Notes under the pieces: model-generated
Database searches by the model: none
Seen by the model: only the letters and a program-made list of their open reading frames with translations
Told to the model about the DNA's origin: nothing
Assembly (NCBI RefSeq): GCF_040869045.1
Contig: NC_090323.1
Span: 259,226,392-259,290,391, forward strand
DNA: 64,000 nucleotides
Direction: 5' to 3'
DNA from: Eurosta solidaginis
Taxonomy: Eukaryota > Arthropoda > Insecta > Diptera > Tephritidae
Position numbers and translations under genes: made by a program
Shown here: positions 9,856-20,700 of the stretch, piece by piece
Position numbering within the stretch: position 1 is the stretch's first letter
How the letters are laid out: every line of letters begins with the position of its first letter

Positions 9856-11460
9856 TTATTTTTATACTCAGCTGAGCAGAGCACACAGAGTATATTAATT
9901 TTGTTCGCATAACGGTAATCCGTAACGGCATAAACTAATCAAGATAGATATAGACTTCTATATATCAAAATGATCTGGGCGAAAAAAGAAATTCATTTAG
10001 CCATGTCCTTTCGTCCGTCCGTCTGTCCGTCCGTCCGTAAACATGATAACTTGAGTAAATTTTTGAGGTATCTTGACGAAATTTGGTGTGTAGGTTCCTG
10101 GGCGCTCATCTCAGATCGCTATTTAAACTGAACGTAATCGGACCATAACCACGCCCACTTTTTCGATATCGATATTTTCGAAAAACAGAAAAAGTACAAC
10201 GGCTAAAGCGATAAAAGTTGGTAGCTGGGTTGAACATATGACGCAGAATATAAAATTAGTAAAATTTTGGACAATGGGCGTGGCACCGCCAACTTTTAAA
10301 AGAAGGTAACTTCAAAGTTTTGCGAGCTATAATTTGGCAGTCGTTGAAGATATCATGATGAAATTTGGCAAGAACGTTACTCCTATTACTATATGGGTGC
10401 TAAATTTAAATTAAAATTAGTAACACGCCCACTTTTTAAAAAAAATTTTATTAAAAGTCAAATTTTAACAAAAAATTTAATATCTTTACAGTATATAAGT
10501 AAATTATGTCAACATTCAACTCCAGTAATAATATGGTGCACCAAAATACGAAAATAAAAGAAAACTTCAAAATGGGCGTGGCTCCGCCCTTTTTCATTTA
10601 ATTTGTTAGAATACTTTTAATGCCATAAGTCGAACAAAAATTCACCAATCCTTGTGAAATTTGGTAGGGGCATAGACTCTATGACCATAACTGTTTTCTG
10701 TGAAAATCGGCGAAATCGGTAGAAGCCACGCGCAGTTTTTATACACAGTCGACCGTCTGTCCTTCGGCTCGGCCGTTAATACGATAACTTGAGCAAAAAG
10801 CGATATATCTTTATTAAACTCAGTTCACGCATTTATCTGAACTCACTTTATATTGGTATAAAAAATGGTCGAAATCCGACTATGACCACGCCCACTTTTT
10901 CGATATCGAAAATTACGAAAAATTAAAAAAAATGCCATATTCTATACCAAATACGAAAAAAGGGATGAAACATGGTAATTGGATTGGTTTATTGACGCAA
11001 AATATAACTTTAGAAAAAACTTTGTAAAACTTTGTGTGACACCTACCATATTAAGTAGAAGAAAATGAAGAAGTTCTGCAGACAGATGATGTTCTGGGTA
11101 ACCCTGGTCCACCTTTATGGCGATATCTCGAAAAGGCGTCCACCTATAGAACTAAGGATCACTCTCTTTTAAAATACTCATTACCACATTTCATTTGATA
11201 CCAATATCGTACAAACACACTCTAGAGTCCCCCCTGGTCCACCTTTATGGCATATCTCGAAAAGGCGGCCATCTATAGAACTAAGGGCCACTCCCTTTTA
11301 AATAATCATTAACGCCTTCCATTTGATACCCATGTCATACAAACACATTCCAGGGTTACCATAGGTTCATTTTCCTACATGGTGATTTTCCCTTATTTTG
11401 TCTCCAAAGTTCTCAGCTGAGTATGTAATGTTCGGTTACACCCGAACTTAGCCTTCCTTA
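9856..11460 (+). mobile_element. Dispersed CCACGCCCAC family element nested in the hAT
   Basis: This is a non-coding element of about 1.6 kb. It opens with ATACTCAGCTGAGCAGAGCA, then has a (CCGT)n run near 10,012, several AACCACGCCCACTTTTT boxes, and matching GGGCGTGGC stretches near 10,266 and 10,575. About 2.5 tandem 130-bp units follow at 11,090-11,380. It ends with TCAGCTGAGTATGTAATG, the GTTCGGTTACACCCGAAC hairpin and CCTTCCTTACTTG. It cuts the hAT transposase between its DMDE region and its dimerisation domain; TTACTT occurs on both sides. The homologous insertion at 52,861-55,713 has a much longer 130-bp array. Confidence 0.88.
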
Positions 11461-11690
11461 CTTGTTTGCACTATACCTGTCACTGTAGCTAGTGCAGAAC
11501 GTTCCTTCAGCGTCCTTTCAAGAATCAAAAACTTTCATAGATCGTGTTCATCTAAAGAACTAGTTTTAGGACTTGCCATGCTTTGTGTTGAATCCGTTTT
11601 GGCAAATTTTGATATTATTATAAAAAATTGTGAGCGAAAAAAGCAAGTAAAGCCACTCTTTGATATCCGAACTTTCTATATTAGCTAATT
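11461..11690 (+). pseudogene. hAT transposase C-terminal dimerisation domain
   Basis: In one frame this reads CTIPVTVASAERSFSVLSRI followed by KNFHRS and then LVLGLAMLCVESVLANFD, the diagnostic C-terminal dimerisation motif of hAT transposases. It resumes directly after the nested dispersed element and belongs to the transposase whose earlier parts are at 7,990-9,780. The reading frame stops near 11,688 (TTC TAT ATT AGC TAA). This part is not present in the second duplicate within the window. Confidence 0.85.
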
Positions 11691-12030
11691 AAAATTTATA
11701 ATCATCATTAAATTTATCAGAAATGTATTAAAGTATTACCAAATAACTAAAAAAGATTATTTGAAACAATATGTGTCTGTTAAAAGAGAATTTTATTTCT
11801 ACGTTACAATAAAATAGTATAAATAGTAAATATTCTGTGTTAATTTTATTTTCAATTCTTAGTCCAAAAATCATTTAGATGATGTGGCAAAATTTTTGTT
11901 TGATGTAGTCCATCAATAATTATTCATGAATGAGACGTCATAAATTCAAATTAATCAAATGTATTAGTGGATTTTTTATAGGGGGCCCGTAAATTGTTTA
12001 GTCCCGGGCCGGGATTTTACTCTCTATATC

Positions 12031-12726
12031 CTTTATTTGGCGCTTAGTTCCATATTTTTCGTAAATCGAGCGCTGAACGTTTTTTCAAAATATTATTAGT
12101 ATTTTTCGTTCAATATTGTCTTGAACTAACTTTGAAAATTATTTTTAACTTCTTTGTTTGATATTATTTAAAAGCGTCGGTTTTAGTTTTTTTTTAAACT
12201 ATATTTATTTATTTGTTGTGAGGTAAACTCAATTTCTATGTTCCTACAGATGCCACCTTAAGCTCTTTAAATTGAACGAATATGTTAAACATGAAGAGAC
12301 ATTTAAATCGGATTAAATTAATGCCCAATGTCCCACTAACAATTAATACAAGATCTTGATTATGTCAACCCATTTAGTTTCGAGCAGTGTTGTCGCTCAA
12401 AATTTAGTGCACTGCCCCCAACTCTGGTTTTGTGGTAGGAGAATACAATAGAAATAATTAAGTAAACTTTTGTACTTTTCTCTATTTGTTCTTTAAAAAT
12501 ACAGTTATTGTACACATTATCGTTCTCAAATTAGTATACCAAATCAATTGTGCAAATACTTACAGTGATGGAAAAAAGAATAGGGACAATTTACTGCCAA
12601 ATACTAAATCAATTATATCAGCAGAACTTCAACATCTTCCTCGGAATAGCGCAGCCTATAAAAATAACATTTAAAGGTTGTTTCATTAAATTACATTTTA
12701 TGACTAAATAACCTATATTACTATTT
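12031..12726. other. AT-rich segment, including a 250-bp direct repeat partner
   Basis: From about 12,320 to 12,545 this matches 7,222-7,480 in direct orientation on the far side of the hAT. I see no coding signal elsewhere in the segment. The small frame at 12,486-12,674 has no recognised domain. Confidence 0.6.
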
Positions 12727-13440
12727 TAATTTTATCTGGACCCAGAATAGATTCGTATTGAAAATGAACGAAATCGGGTGATAACCACGCCCACTTTTTA
12801 TGTTTATAACATTTTGGAAAAAAAAAAAAAATGATAATTTAGTAAATAATACACATAGAATGTTGAAATTTGACGTGTGGACTGATATTGAGACACTTGA
12901 TAAAAATTTAAAATTTTTTTTAAATGGGCGTGGCACCGCCCACTTGTGATTTACAAATATTATTAATCATACATCAAAAATCGGTAAACCTGTCGTAACA
13001 AAATTCGGCAGAGAGGTTGCCTTTACTATAATGAATGCTTTGAAGAAAAATTAACGAAATCGGTTAAGGACCACGCCCTCTTTTATATAAAAGATTTTTA
13101 AAAGGGTCGTGGACGAATAAAGTAAGCTATATCTTTGCAAAAAAGACCTTTATATCAATGGTACTTGATTTCCCAAGTGGATTTATAAAAATAAATAGGA
13201 AAAAGTTCAAAATTTAAAAAATGGGCGCGGCACCTCCCCTTTTATGACTAAGAAATTTTCTATGTTTCGGGAGACATAACTCGAAGAAAAATTAGTTCAG
13301 AGTAGAACCATATGTATATGTATTATTGCGCAGCCTTGTAACACTATGAAGCACACAAAACAAACAAAAACAGCATTTCAAGTGTAAAACTGAGTATGGA
13401 ATATTCGGTTTCACCCGAACTTAGACTTCCTTAATTGTTT
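12727..13440 (+). mobile_element. Divergent copy of the CCACGCCCAC family, lacking the 130-bp array
   Basis: This has AACCACGCCCACTTTTTATG near 12,785, GGGCGTGGCACCGCCCAC near 12,926, and the family 3' end with ACTGAGTATGGAATATTCGG and a preserved TTCGG..CCGAA hairpin at about 13,404-13,421. It is more diverged than the copy at 9,856 and has no 130-bp units. Confidence 0.78.
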
Positions 13441-14312
13441 TCTAATAAATCGAGGTTTGTGAAATTTTTCACAGGTGAGTATAATTTCATACGCAGGTAA
13501 GTAGCTTTTTTAAGTGAGTCAGTGAGGTGAGTATAATCTATAACCATTCAACCATCACAGCGGTTTTTTGATTGTCTTCATTAATCCTACTTCTATTCTG
13601 GTTCGTGCCAATTGATATTCACAACACTGCGACATCTGTTATAGCAGCGGCGCCTAAACGTTACCGATGAAGGAATTTAGCAGTTCCCGAAAGGGATCTA
13701 TACAAAGAGCTTTGGCAGTTGTCTAAATTTTTTTCTTCTATTCTAATTTAAAAAGAAATTTTCAATTAAGAAAAAATTTATCATAACAATAATAATGATA
13801 AAAAATTATTGTTAGGTCTTGAGCCCGATTGGAACCTGCGATCTTACAAATCAGTAGGCCAATATAACAACAAAAATTGTTAATACATCCCAGAGCACGG
13901 GGAAAAAAGTGACAATAAAATATGACACTATGGCAGCATTGCCATCAAACAAGTCCAATTTTCACATCCATTCTGCAACAGATGTCGCAGTATTGTGAAT
14001 ATCAATTGGCACGAACCAGAATAGAAGTAGGATTAATGAAGACAAACAAAAAACCGCAGTGATGGCTGAATAGTTACAGCAGCGGCGCCTAAACGTTGCC
14101 GATGAAGGAATTTAGCAGTTCCCGAAATGGATCTATACAACGAGCTTTGGCAGTTGTCTAAATTTTTTCTTTCTTCTGTTCTAATTTAAAAAAAAATTTT
14201 TCGATTAAGAAAAATTATATCATAACAATAATAATGATAAAAAATTATTGTTAGGCCTTGAGCTCGATTCGAACCCGCGATCTTACAAATCAGTAGACCG
14301 ATATAACAACAA
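13441..14312 (-). repeat. 434-bp repeat, inverted arrangement
   Basis: A short forward piece (about 13,563-13,640) joins head-to-head at ATCTGTTATAGCAGC to about 1.5 tandem units in reverse orientation; GCAGCGGCGCCTAAACGTT recurs at 13,643 and 14,078, a 435-bp step. Relative to the forward array at 32,265-33,669 these copies are older. On the minus strand each unit contains GCGGGTTCGAATCGAGC or a variant, which resembles a tRNA B box. The array ends at the (AGTTAA)n tract. Confidence 0.85.
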
Positions 14313-14330
14313 AAGTAGTTAAAGTTAAAG
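14313..14330 (+). repeat. Short (AGTTAA)n tract at the LINE 3' junction
   Basis: AAGTAGTTAAAGTTAAAG matches the hexanucleotide array at 19,125-19,560. It is the left remnant of the array that was split by the R1-type LINE. Confidence 0.85.
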
Positions 14331-14557
14331 TGTTTTTTTTTGTGTGTTTCGTGGAAGGAGGAAATGCTTTATGCACTGACCGGGATAATTAAGCCTCACA
14401 GCGAGACTCTCCGAGTGTAGGACTCCCTTCTTCCATGAAGACCTACCCACTAAAACCTAACCTCCCACGGCCCGCGAAAATCCCCGTACCTGGGACCGCG
14501 TTTAGCATTACTTCGGGTACGGGTGCGCGCTACGTGAGCTCTATGGCTACTCTCAAG

Positions 14558-17173
14558 CTAATGGGCTAGGCATCCGTCTTCTCGTTTACTGATAAGTATA
14601 TGCCTCACATATGTGCTGACCGTATCCCATCTGTCTCTTCGACAGGTCATGTTATTGATGACACTGCCCGGGGATAGGTCGCCAAGTACCTCTTCTACCC
14701 TCCTTCGCTGATCGGAGAAGTGCCTGCATTCGAAGAAGGTGTGGCGTACATCGTCTATTTTCCCACATTACAGGCAATTCGGGTTATCAACCTTACCCAT
14801 TCTGTGTAGGTATTTGCGGAAGTAACCGTGTGCCGTTAAAAACTCGGTCAGGTAAAAGTCTACCTCTCCGTGCGGTCGCTCCAACCATGGATTCAGTTCA
14901 TGGATTAGTTCCCTAGTCCACTTTCCTACGATGCTGTTGCTTCACTGATCTTGCCAGCGTCGTATCGATTCTTCTCGCGCCTGCATGGCAACAGCAGCTC
15001 TACTTGCTTCCGATCCGTTGTCGTATATTGCTTTCCTTTCCTCAATGAGAAGATATATCGGTATGGTTCCCGCAACGACCGGGACAGCTTCAGCTGATAC
15101 CGTGCGGTAAGCCTAAGATATTCGCAGCGCCCCTCTGCGTTGTACCGAGGTAAGGGCGACTCGGTTCTTCCGGTATTTCATTGCGTTCGCCCAGATTTCT
15201 GCACCATATAAGAGTATAGAATCCGAGTCTGATGCAAGCAACTTCCTTGTGCATGGCTTTGGGCCACCTGTGTTTGCCATTAATCTACTCAACTGCGCTA
15301 TTATGCGCGCAGCTCTTTCCCAGGCCCCTCTTATGTGATCCGAGAAGTTGAGTTTGCTGTCTAACTTCACTCCCAGATATTTCGTTGAAGCGAGTGTTTC
15401 TATTGGCTGGTCCCCAACCATCATGTCCCTGGTAGTGGGAATACGTCTCTTTGTGAATATGACGATCTCCGTTTTTGCTGTTGCTAACTGGAGACCGTGC
15501 TCAGCGATCCACCTATTTACATTACGCATGACCTGGTTTAATTTTAGCTGTGCCAGCTCGCAGCTTGGTGCTGTTATCACAGCTGCCACGTCGTCTGCAA
15601 AGGCAACAAGGAAGGTGCTTTTTGGCATGTCTAATCGAAGAAGACTGTCGTAAGTTATATTCCAGAGATCGGGACCTAGTACCGAACCCTGGGCTGCTCC
15701 ACCTGTTATTTTTACCTTTTTTTGCCCGTGAGTGGTTTCATATATTAGATACCTCTCTCTTAAGTAGTCCCTTAAAATTTCTAACAAATATTGCGGTACT
15801 TTGAAAGTGCTTTCTAGTGCCGCAAGCATGTCCTCCCACCTAGCTGAGTTAAAAGCGCTTTTGGCGTCCAGCGTGACCAGCAAAACTATAGGTCTTGCTC
15901 TCTGGCACGCTGTCTCGACTTTTTTGACTGCGTCTATAACTTCTGCTATGGAATCGATTGTGGAGTCCTCTAGGAATGGTTCCACGTTGCGGTCTTCATG
16001 GTTAACGTACCCGTCCTCCCTAGGTAGTTGGGTGCGAAACAGGCCATCCCCAATGTTCCTTATTTCCTTCTCGTTCATCAGCTGGTTTGGCGAACGGAAC
16101 TTCTTCATTACTATCTTATATCCCTGCCCCCCAGTTGTCTCGTTCCACTTCCTCGCAAAGCGCTTTCCAGCACGTAAGCTTGCTTTGCTTAATGGCAGCA
16201 CTAAGAGCTTTCTTCGCTCCTTTGTACGCTTCCGACTTTTCCAGAGCCTCAGGCCTGCCGCGCGCGCGAGTTGCTAGCCTTCGCATCCTGTGGCATATTT
16301 TCCGCAGCTCCGCGATTTCGCTTTCCACCAGTATACCTGCTTTTTACCCCTCCACACTCCTCTCCGTGGCATAGAGAGATTGCAAGCGTGGCGAAAACAG
16401 CTCATTGTCTTTTCAACCGTCTCTTCCGTCGGACTGGAGTTGTTGATTATCCGTCGGGCATCCCCCAGTACTGATGCGGAGAATGTGGCAGAGTCGACCT
16501 TGGATGCGTTTAGGTGGAAAGTGATGTAGTTGTGATCGCTGCTAGTCAGATCCTCTATGATTCTCCATCCAGCAGCGGTCAGCAGCAGGCTTTCTGACAC
16601 CAGTGTTACATCGGAGATCGAGTATGCAAAGCCTGGCCGTAGGTATGTAGGGGTCGTACCAGTATTAAGCACGTTCAAACTGAGCCTGGCTACCATCTCA
16701 AGGACTAACCTTCCACGGGTGTTAGTCTGCGACATTCCCCATTCGACGGCTCTTGCGTTAAAGTCACCCGCCACAACCAGGTTACTAGTTAAGTCCCTCA
16801 GGTTGTCTTCAATAAGTTCAAGCTTGTCCCTGAACGTTTGAATGGGATCATTCGGGGACAAATAGCAGCTTACTATTGTGGTATTATTCGTAGTTAGGCG
16901 GAAGTAGCCTTGTCCGGCAACACGATTCACAATATTGGCGTTTGCATCTACCATCCAGATTGCGGCAGTGCCAGTGTTGTCTATGTGCCAATCATTTCGG
17001 GCTCTATAAGGTTCGCTGATGATAACGCAGTTAGCTTTATGGTCTAAGACCAACTGTTGTAGTAGCTCATCAGCAAGTCTGCTCCGGTTTAGGTTGCCTT
17101 GGATAAAACTAATCACTATTGAATTGAGATTTTGGCCTTTGCAACAGCGAGTGCCGCTCTGAAAATGCTGCAT
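14558..17173 (-). pseudogene. R1-clade LINE ORF2: endonuclease and reverse transcriptase, decayed
   Basis: The APE-type endonuclease occupies 17,173 to about 16,330. Its motifs include QGNLNRSRLADELL, the active-site Glu in VIISEPYR, VVAGDFNARA and SSDHNYI. The RT follows, with VTLDAKSAFNSARWEDML, GAAQGSVLGPDLWN and the catalytic box as FADD rather than YADD (about 15,590). The C-terminal region (15,112-14,558) has a Cys...His-X4-Cys knuckle ending HTFFEC. Endonuclease, RT and C-terminus share one frame, but the linker between 16,325 and 16,140 is in another frame, a pair of compensating shifts. In-frame stops are at 15,113 (TAG), 14,942 (TGA) and 14,768 (TAA). The RT fingers are missing: the junction near 15,960 joins the linker directly to STIDSIAEVIDAV. 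It is inactive. Confidence 0.9.
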
Positions 17174-18548
17174 GCTCCAGATCCAGGGACATGATCGAGC
17201 TTCTGTGTATTACACAGGTAACATTTTGGAGCTGCGGTACAGGCCGAAGCTTTGTGGCCGCTTTTCCCACAATTCCAGCAGGCGTTACTCCTGTCTGGAC
17301 CCTTGCATTCAGCCTTCCGGTGTCCGTAGCCGAGACACCTAAAGCAGCGTAGCACTTCTGCTCGCTGTCTGATTCGGCACTGTATCCATGCGATAGGAAT
17401 TTTACCTCTTTTGAGTAGGGCGTTGCCAAAATTTTCGTCCACTTCGACGACCGCCATTTTCTGTTCTCTTTGGTTTGCTGCGAACACACTGACACGGAGA
17501 GGTCTAGTGATTTCTTCTTCTCCGACCTCCCTTCTTATTGCGTCTTGTATTGCTGTTTCAGTTGTGAGACAGTCCATGCCAATTACTTCCAACTTCATCC
17601 GCTTGGAAAGCTGTTGTGCTTCACCGACCTCTCCTACTGCACTATCTATAGCTGCTCTGAAGGCCGTCTGGTCACTGCAGCGCGCCGTTTCAATCAGTAC
17701 GTTACCAGATTTGGTTTTTCGTACTCACCGTACCACCGTACCTGTGCCATTAGGGCGGAGCTGGCCGCGTATGGCCCCTAATACCTGGGTATAGCTTTTG
17801 CCTTCACACAGGTTTTACCACAAAAGTTGCTGCTTGTCTCCTCTTTCTCGCCCGTTTTTGAGCTTTAGGAGCTTGGACGGGGGTTGCCTGCTTGGCTGGC
17901 TGGGCCCGCTGTTTCAGCCTCTGGCGCGCTACATTAGACCAAGACTCACCTTGTGAAAGCGTATTTGTTCTTTTATCACGTTCCTTTTTGGCTTCCAAGT
18001 CCTCTGAATTGGAATCTGAGCTCGTTCGTGCCCTCTTGTTTTTTCGGCCCGATTCTCTGCTCTCATCTATCTTTTGGGCCCTTAACGATCCCATGCAGCT
18101 TAACGCTTCTTCGAGAAGAGCCATACCGGTTTTTATGTCCTTGGACACGGTCTTCTGCTTGAGAGCGGTTTCCTGTATCTCGCGCAGCACTGATACCGCG
18201 TACTCCAGCAGCCCGTGTTGGCTCTTCCCTTCCAGGCTTGTGTATGAGAGTGAGCCTCTTGGCGGAGTCGCACGTTTCTCCTTCCCAACAGCGCGCTGTG
18301 CAACGACACTGGGTGAGCTGACCGACGCTTTTTCCCTTGCAGTAGCAGAGCTGCGTTTTCGCCGCCTGTATCTTTTCCGCCGATTCGATGCCTTGTGTGG
18401 GCATTACCGACAAGGTCGCTTTAGCTGGGGTTGTTAAAACCGGCGATCTCAGCACTTTAGTGCTCTTTTTGAACACCGCTTCATCGCCCCTTTCTTTCTC
18501 GCTTTCTCTACTTTTATCTGCGTTTGTTATTTTTATTTTGTTGTTCAT
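17116..18548 (-). pseudogene. R1-clade LINE ORF1 (gag-like), decayed
   Basis: This is the nucleic-acid-binding ORF1 protein of the same LINE. The N-terminal half (18,548 to about 17,804) is charged and low in complexity, with a Lys/Arg-rich nuclear-localisation-like segment (GRKNKRARTSSDSNSED). The C-terminal half (17,598-17,116) carries three Cys-rich knuckles: CFRCLGYGHRKAEC, CWNCGKSGHKASAC and a looser CYLCNTQKLDHVPGSGAC, which fit the CCHC knuckles of R1-type ORF1. The protein ends 58 bp inside the start of ORF2, an overlap common in this clade. At least two frame breaks (near 18,190 and 17,800-17,600) separate the parts. Confidence 0.87.
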
Positions 18549-19124
18549 TTGCTCTATTGGGTCTCCGCTTCAAGCCGCTATCTCCGCACGATATGCAGTC
18601 GCCGTCTTCAATTCCCGTGGTTATCTTTGCAAAAGCAGGGAGGGTTGACACAGGTCCTTATGGGAGTCTGTGTACAGAGCCAGAATACAGCGATAGTCAG
18701 GAGTAGTCTCAACTAAGCCGGAACCACCAACTTAATGGCGACGTGCTTCGAACGTACTTGAAGACCTGCCAAGGTTTTAACGAGACTGAGACGATGCCGA
18801 TATTAACTTACCAGCCGTTTCGGCAAGGTGTCACCCTTGCTTATTAAGGTAGTAGCCTATCGTTAACGCCAGCCCGTAGCAATCATTTCATAATCATATT
18901 TCCAGTTCTGGTAACAGGATCTTACTGGTCTCGATCCTGTGGATGCTTGATGGGGTATTTTAGGGCGGCATCCTATCGCCCTTCCACCGCAACTTTGGGA
19001 TGTGTTGCCCTTAGAGCAACACAATCCCATTTTTCCACTGTATTGTTCGTTTTGGTTCGCCCTGAGTACTTAGTTCACTCAGGACCTCCCGTCTTGTGGG
19101 AAGCGTTCCTCTATCCACCACCTG

Positions 19125-19560
19125 AAAGTTAAAGTTATAGTTAAAGTTATAGTTAAAGTTAAAGTTAACGTTAAAGTTAAAGTTAAAGTTAAAGTTATAG
19201 TTAAAGTTAAAGTTAAAGTTAAAGTTAAACTTAAAGTTAAGGTTAAGGTTAAAGTTAAAGTCAATGTTAAAGTTAAAGTTAAAGTTAAAGATAAGGTTAA
19301 AGTTAAAGTTAAAGTTGAAGCTAAAGTTAAAGCTAAAGTTAAAGTTAAAGTTAAAGTTAAAGTTAAAGTTAAAGTAAGAGTTAAGGTTAAGGTTAAAGTT
19401 AAAGTCAAAGTTAAAGTTAAAGTTGAAGTTAAAGTTAAAGTTAAAGTTAAAGTTAAAGTTAAAGTTAAAGTTAAAGTTAAATTTAAAGTTAAAGTTAAAG
19501 TTAAAGTTACAGTTAAAGTTTAAGTTAAAGTTAAAGTTAAAGTTGAAGTTAAACTTAAAG
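19125..19560 (+). repeat. (GTTAAA)n hexanucleotide array, about 72 units
   Basis: This is about 436 bp of GTTAAA with scattered variants (GTTATA, GTTAAC, GTCAAA, GTTGAA). The minus strand gives a meaningless Leu-Thr repeat frame. A few units of the same hexamer lie at 14,313-14,330 on the other side of the LINE. Confidence 0.97.
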
Positions 19561-20300
19561 TTTCTTATCGGTCACCACGCTTAAAAAGTGTAACTTGAAT
19601 TAATATCAAAGACAAAACTTGAATTAATATCAAAAAAAAAAAAACAAAATGTTGCATTAATATTATAAATGCATAAGTTGATAATATGTAATAGCTTTAG
19701 CGCGGCAGTCCCCGAGTGCCACACGTCCTTTTTTTTAAGTTAAGAATTAAGCGGCCCAACGGAGTGTGATGGACAGCTTTAAGTTAGTTGTTCGCTATCC
19801 CCCACACTATAAGCATCTCCAATAAATCCTCAAAATAAATAAAAGCGACATTCTTAATACATATATGCAATAAGTATATATAATAAAGTTTGCACTTATT
19901 TATAACTAGCAAACCCGTCAGACGTTGTTCTGCCCTAAATTTGGTCTATCAGCATACATTTTAATAAGCTTTGTCCCTCTAACTCTGCCCTCCCCCTCTT
20001 CACTTCTTCTTAATCAGTTTATGCACTCCTCCCTCCGTCTTTTTAGCTTCATCCATCTCTATTTTCATGTGACTCTATCTCTTTCTCAGTCTCTTTCTCC
20101 TTCCCTCTTTTCTCTTCTCTCAAGTGTTTCCCATCCTTTTTCATCTCTTATTGCCAGTCCCAGAGGGTGGTATGTATTTTGTTCCAGTCCATTCCGAGTT
20201 CCAGTCCCACTCCGAGTCTCAGTCCCAGTCCTAGTCCTAATCTCATTCCCAGCCCGTCTCTGGTCTACTTCCCCGAAAAAAGGATCGTAAATAATACATC
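19561..20300. other. Unannotated sequence with pyrimidine-rich and (CAGTCC)n tracts
   Basis: There is no coding or element signal that I can support. A pyrimidine-rich run lies at about 19,970-20,150, followed by a degenerate (CAGTCC)n tract at about 20,184-20,256. Short A-rich runs occur near 19,632. Confidence 0.6.
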
Positions 20301-20700
20301 GGTGTAAATTACTCTGTACTAAAGCACACATCAACAGCTTCAATTTGATACCCATAATGTAAAAACACATCCTGGTGGTAACCTGGTCCACGTTTTGCTA
20401 TATCTCGAGACCCTAGTCACAAATAGATATGAAAATTACCCTGTACTAAAGCACTCATCAACAGCTTTCATTTGTTATGCCTATTCTATAAACACATTCT
20501 AGGGGTACACGGGTCCACATTTTGGCCTATATTTCGAGACCCTAGTTACCCTCGGGTACGAAAAATACCCCGTATCAAAGTTCACATAAACAGCTTCCAT
20601 TTAATACCCACATTGTACAAACATATCCCAGGATTACCCAGGTCAACGTTTTGATATCAAGACCCTATCCAGAACGGGATAAAAAGTATCCTATGTCTGT
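20300..20700 (+). repeat. Diverged relative of the 130-bp tandem unit, about three copies
   Basis: The TCAACAGCTT phrase recurs at 20,331, 20,458 and about 20,586, a 127-128-bp step. Shared text with the 130-bp family includes TTTGATACCCATA, ACAAACA and CCTGGTCCACG..TATCTCGAGA. It is a divergent subfamily or a much older array. Confidence 0.75.

Larger units (their letters stand above)
7734..12030 (+). mobile_element. Degenerate hAT transposon (ZMYM1-like type) with a nested insertion
   Basis: The left end begins CAGGCCCATCGAGAGGGGGA and continues through the G/C-rich CCCTGGGCCCGCG stretch typical of this hAT group. The right end has GGGGGCCCGTAAATTG and TCCCGGGCCGGG near 11,980-12,010. Between them are transposase fragments at about 7,990-9,780 and 11,461-11,690, separated by a dispersed repeat at 9,856-11,460. 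I could not find a clean 8-bp target duplication, so both outer ends are approximate. Only the left half recurs in the second duplicate at 50,739. Confidence 0.78.
14331..19124 (-). mobile_element. R1-clade LINE inserted in a (GTTAAA)n array
   Basis: This minus-strand non-LTR element of about 4.8 kb runs from a 5' UTR (about 18,549-19,124) through ORF1 and overlapping ORF2 to a short A-rich 3' end at 14,331-14,345. Both ends abut the same hexamer sequence: AAGTTAAAG on the left and AAAGTTAAAG on the right. R1-clade LINEs are known for site-specific insertion, some into simple or telomeric repeats. The layout fits that behaviour but one copy cannot prove specificity. Confidence 0.85.

Noticed and set aside
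7734..12030. Clean 8-bp target duplication for the hAT
   Set aside because: GGATATAG and its complement flank the ends in inverted, not direct, orientation, so it is not a target duplication.
12486..12674. Small frame with a hydrophobic N-terminus, possible secreted peptide
   Set aside because: Short, no true ATG context, no homology that I recognise, inside repeat-derived sequence.
19079..19408. Leu-Thr repeat frame of 109 codons
   Set aside because: Direct translation of the (GTTAAA)n array.
19125..19560. (GTTAAA)n as a telomere
   Set aside because: Higher flies lack simple telomerase repeats, the hexamer is not TTAGG, and the array is internal and short.
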